Source: Chloroflexota bacterium (lineage in GTDB: Bacteria > Chloroflexota > Anaerolineae > Anaerolineales > UBA11579). From it: 7,225 nt of DNA. Below are positions 5,554 to 7,225 of this stretch, one piece after another. The notes beneath the pieces were generated by a model. That model was not told the origin of the DNA, did no database searches, and worked only from the letters and a program-made list of their open reading frames with translations. Location of the stretch: positions 1 through 7,225 of the forward strand of contig JAUWSD010000062.1 of NCBI GenBank assembly GCA_030610225.1, read 5' to 3'. The translations under genes were made by a program, and so were the position numbers. How positions within the stretch are numbered: position 1 is the stretch's first letter; each line of letters opens with the position of its first letter.

Positions 5554-7193
5554 GCACTGATAAGGAAATCGGCTTTTCAGGAAAATGGATCGCTAAGCTG
5601 CGAGGCAAGATAGTTGGTCAGGGCGGTTCACCTAAACAGGCCTTACAATCAGCCCAAAGAAATCGGCATAAGGAAATCCCGGAAATCTCATTCATACCTA
5701 TGGAAAAAGAACTCGCATTTTCACCCCTCATAAAAGAGATATCAGAACTCCTTCCAAGAGTAAAGGAGATATATCTTGTCGGCGGTGCAGTGCGCGATGC
5801 TTTATTAGATAGAGAATCCAAAGATCTTGATTTTGCATTAAAGGGCGATGCCCTCAAGATCGCACGAAAGATTGCAAACAAGCTGAAGGGTTCATATTAC
5901 AACATGGACGATGAGCATCAGACAGGCAGAGTGATCCTGACAGATGATAATGGATCAAGAACCATCCTCGATTTCTCCGTTTTTCGGGGAAATGATATTG
6001 AAGATGATTTGGGCAAGCGCGATTTCACCATAAACGCAATGGCAGTGAACATTCACTCCCCTGTTGAATTGATAGATCCCTTGGGCGGATTAACAGATCT
6101 GCTTGGAAAACAACTGCGAATGTGTTCTAACAAGTCTTTCACAGACGACCCAGTTCGTATTTACAGAGCGATCCGAATGGCAGCCCGTTATCAGTTGAAG
6201 ATGGAAGCTGATACAAAGCTGGCCTTAAAAGAATCAGTTAGCTTGTTAGACAAGCCCTCCATTGAAAGGCTTAGGGATGAACTCTTCAAGATCCTGGAGA
6301 GCCTAAAACCAGCCACATCACTGATCGCTTTAGATATGTTAAAGGCTCTGGATATTACTCTGCCTGAAATTAGCAAATTAAAAATGGTTGAAGCCGCATA
6401 TCCACATACAATGAACGCATGGGAACACACACTCCAGGCTATACGCACATTAGAAGAGATTCTTAACCTCCTCGATATTGGATACAGGCATGACAATGAA
6501 TCCGGCGGAAATCTGATCTCTGGCTTATTGTCCCTGCAGCTGGGAAGATATCGAAAGAATTTCAACGAACATTTCTCACAGATACTAAACACAGAACGCA
6601 GTCTTCTATCACTCCTGTACTTTTCCACACTTTATCATGACATAGCAAAAACTGAATTACCCAGCATGATAGAAAACGGAAAGACCAGATATCCGGATCA
6701 TGAGGAAGTTGGTGCGCGCATCACAAAGAAACGCGCCCAGGAACTGCGATTATCGAACAGTGAAGTGCAGAGAATCTGGTCGATCGTCCACCATCACGGC
6801 AGAGTCAGGCATTTCTCCAGAAATGACATCGTTCCAACCTCTTTGGACGCATACCGCTTCTTCAGAAGCACTGATGAATCTGGAGTTGAAGTAATCCTGC
6901 TTTCAATTGCCGACCTTATTGCTACATACGGATCAGCACTGCCGCAGGATAAGATCGGTGCTCATATCGCTGCCTGCAGAGTTTTGCTCGAATTCTATTG
7001 GGAAACACCTGAAAAGATAAACCCTCCCGAGATCATTGACGGAAGGGTCTTGATGCGAAAATTAAGATTGGGTCCTGGGCCAATTATTGGAAAGCTGCTT
7101 GATGCGATCCGTGAAGCACAGGTGCTTGAAGAAGTCACGACAGAGGAAGAAGCCCTCTCCTTTGCCAGAGATTTTATAGATCAGAGTAATTAA
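5550..7193 (+). CDS. cca: tRNA CCA-adding type nucleotidyltransferase with HD domain and N-terminal DUF5678-like domain
   Basis: This class II poly(A) polymerase/CCA-adding family protein has 547 aa and builds or repairs tRNA 3' CCA ends using CTP and ATP. Residues 1-50 form a small W-containing beta-type module (FSGKWIAKLRGKIVGQG...) resembling DUF5678. The catalytic head (about 70-215) has LVGGAVRD (76-83), Asp92 and Asp94 of KDLDF, KRDFTINAMAV (156-166) and DDPVR (199-203), where E. coli-type enzymes have EDxxR. An RNA-binding helical region follows. An HD domain (about 289-430) has His293, His363-Asp364 and HHHGR. The C-terminal domain (about 490-543) contains the GPGPIIGKLLDAIREAQ stretch. 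The start ATG overlaps the hpt stop (ATGA) and has no clear ribosome site, so translation is probably coupled. An internal Met51 start would remove the extra domain but also lacks a ribosome site. CC-only or A-only adding activity cannot be excluded. Confidence 0.92.
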   Translation: MSTDKEIGFSGKWIAKLRGKIVGQGGSPKQALQSAQRNRHKEIPEISFIPMEKELAFSPLIKEISELLPRVKEIYLVGGAVRDALLDRESKDLDFALKGDALKIARKIANKLKGSYYNMDDEHQTGRVILTDDNGSRTILDFSVFRGNDIEDDLGKRDFTINAMAVNIHSPVELIDPLGGLTDLLGKQLRMCSNKSFTDDPVRIYRAIRMAARYQLKMEADTKLALKESVSLLDKPSIERLRDELFKILESLKPATSLIALDMLKALDITLPEISKLKMVEAAYPHTMNAWEHTLQAIRTLEEILNLLDIGYRHDNESGGNLISGLLSLQLGRYRKNFNEHFSQILNTERSLLSLLYFSTLYHDIAKTELPSMIENGKTRYPDHEEVGARITKKRAQELRLSNSEVQRIWSIVHHHGRVRHFSRNDIVPTSLDAYRFFRSTDESGVEVILLSIADLIATYGSALPQDKIGAHIAACRVLLEFYWETPEKINPPEIIDGRVLMRKLRLGPGPIIGKLLDAIREAQVLEEVTTEEEALSFARDFIDQSN

Positions 7194-7225
7194 ATATCAG
7201 TTAATTCCCCAGCCTCAGAAATTTC
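7194..7225. other. Downstream flank of cca, nothing recognised
   Basis: These 32 bases hold no hairpin, T-run or start codon with a ribosome site. Whether the tdk-hpt-cca operon ends here or continues beyond the window cannot be seen. Confidence 0.6.

Overview
The window (about 43% GC by eye) looks like the chromosome of an anaerobic bacterium. I see no mobile element, CRISPR array, tRNA or rRNA. The lineage is probably Chloroflexota (Anaerolineae-like). That rests on the gene complement, an L31 protein with a long extra domain, an L27 with no N-terminal cleavable extension, and a CCA-enzyme with an N-terminal domain resembling DUF5678. It is an inference, not something the sequence proves.

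Layout. (1) Bases 1-2727, minus strand: a nearly complete pyruvate, phosphate dikinase gene (ppdK). Its last few codons lie beyond base 1, and one in-frame TAA sits at codon 30, where the family has Leu. (2) Bases 2728-3111: a divergent intergenic region with a candidate ppdK promoter, a 7+6+7 palindrome, a perfect-consensus sigma70-type promoter for the ribosomal genes, and a foldable leader of about 130 nt. (3) Bases 3112-4254, plus strand: rplU-rpmA-rpmE (L21, L27, L31), closed by a strong intrinsic terminator. The L31 gene encodes about 80 extra residues resembling the C-terminal domain of RNA polymerase alpha. (4) Bases 4405-7193, plus strand: tdk-hpt-cca, a tight operon with its own candidate promoter. 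It encodes thymidine kinase, a hypoxanthine/guanine phosphoribosyltransferase and a tRNA CCA-adding type nucleotidyltransferase.

How the genes fit together. The ribosomal trio supplies large-subunit proteins. The second operon couples nucleotide salvage (dT to dTMP; purine bases to IMP/GMP) to tRNA 3'-end synthesis or repair, which consumes CTP and ATP. PPDK interconverts pyruvate and PEP and is common in anaerobes that use pyrophosphate to save energy.

The points most worth a second look are the L31 fusion to an alpha-CTD-like domain, the lone nonsense codon in an otherwise intact ppdK, the DUF5678-like extension on the CCA enzyme, and the structured rplU leader. The rest is ordinary housekeeping content. 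I found no convincing new multi-gene system.
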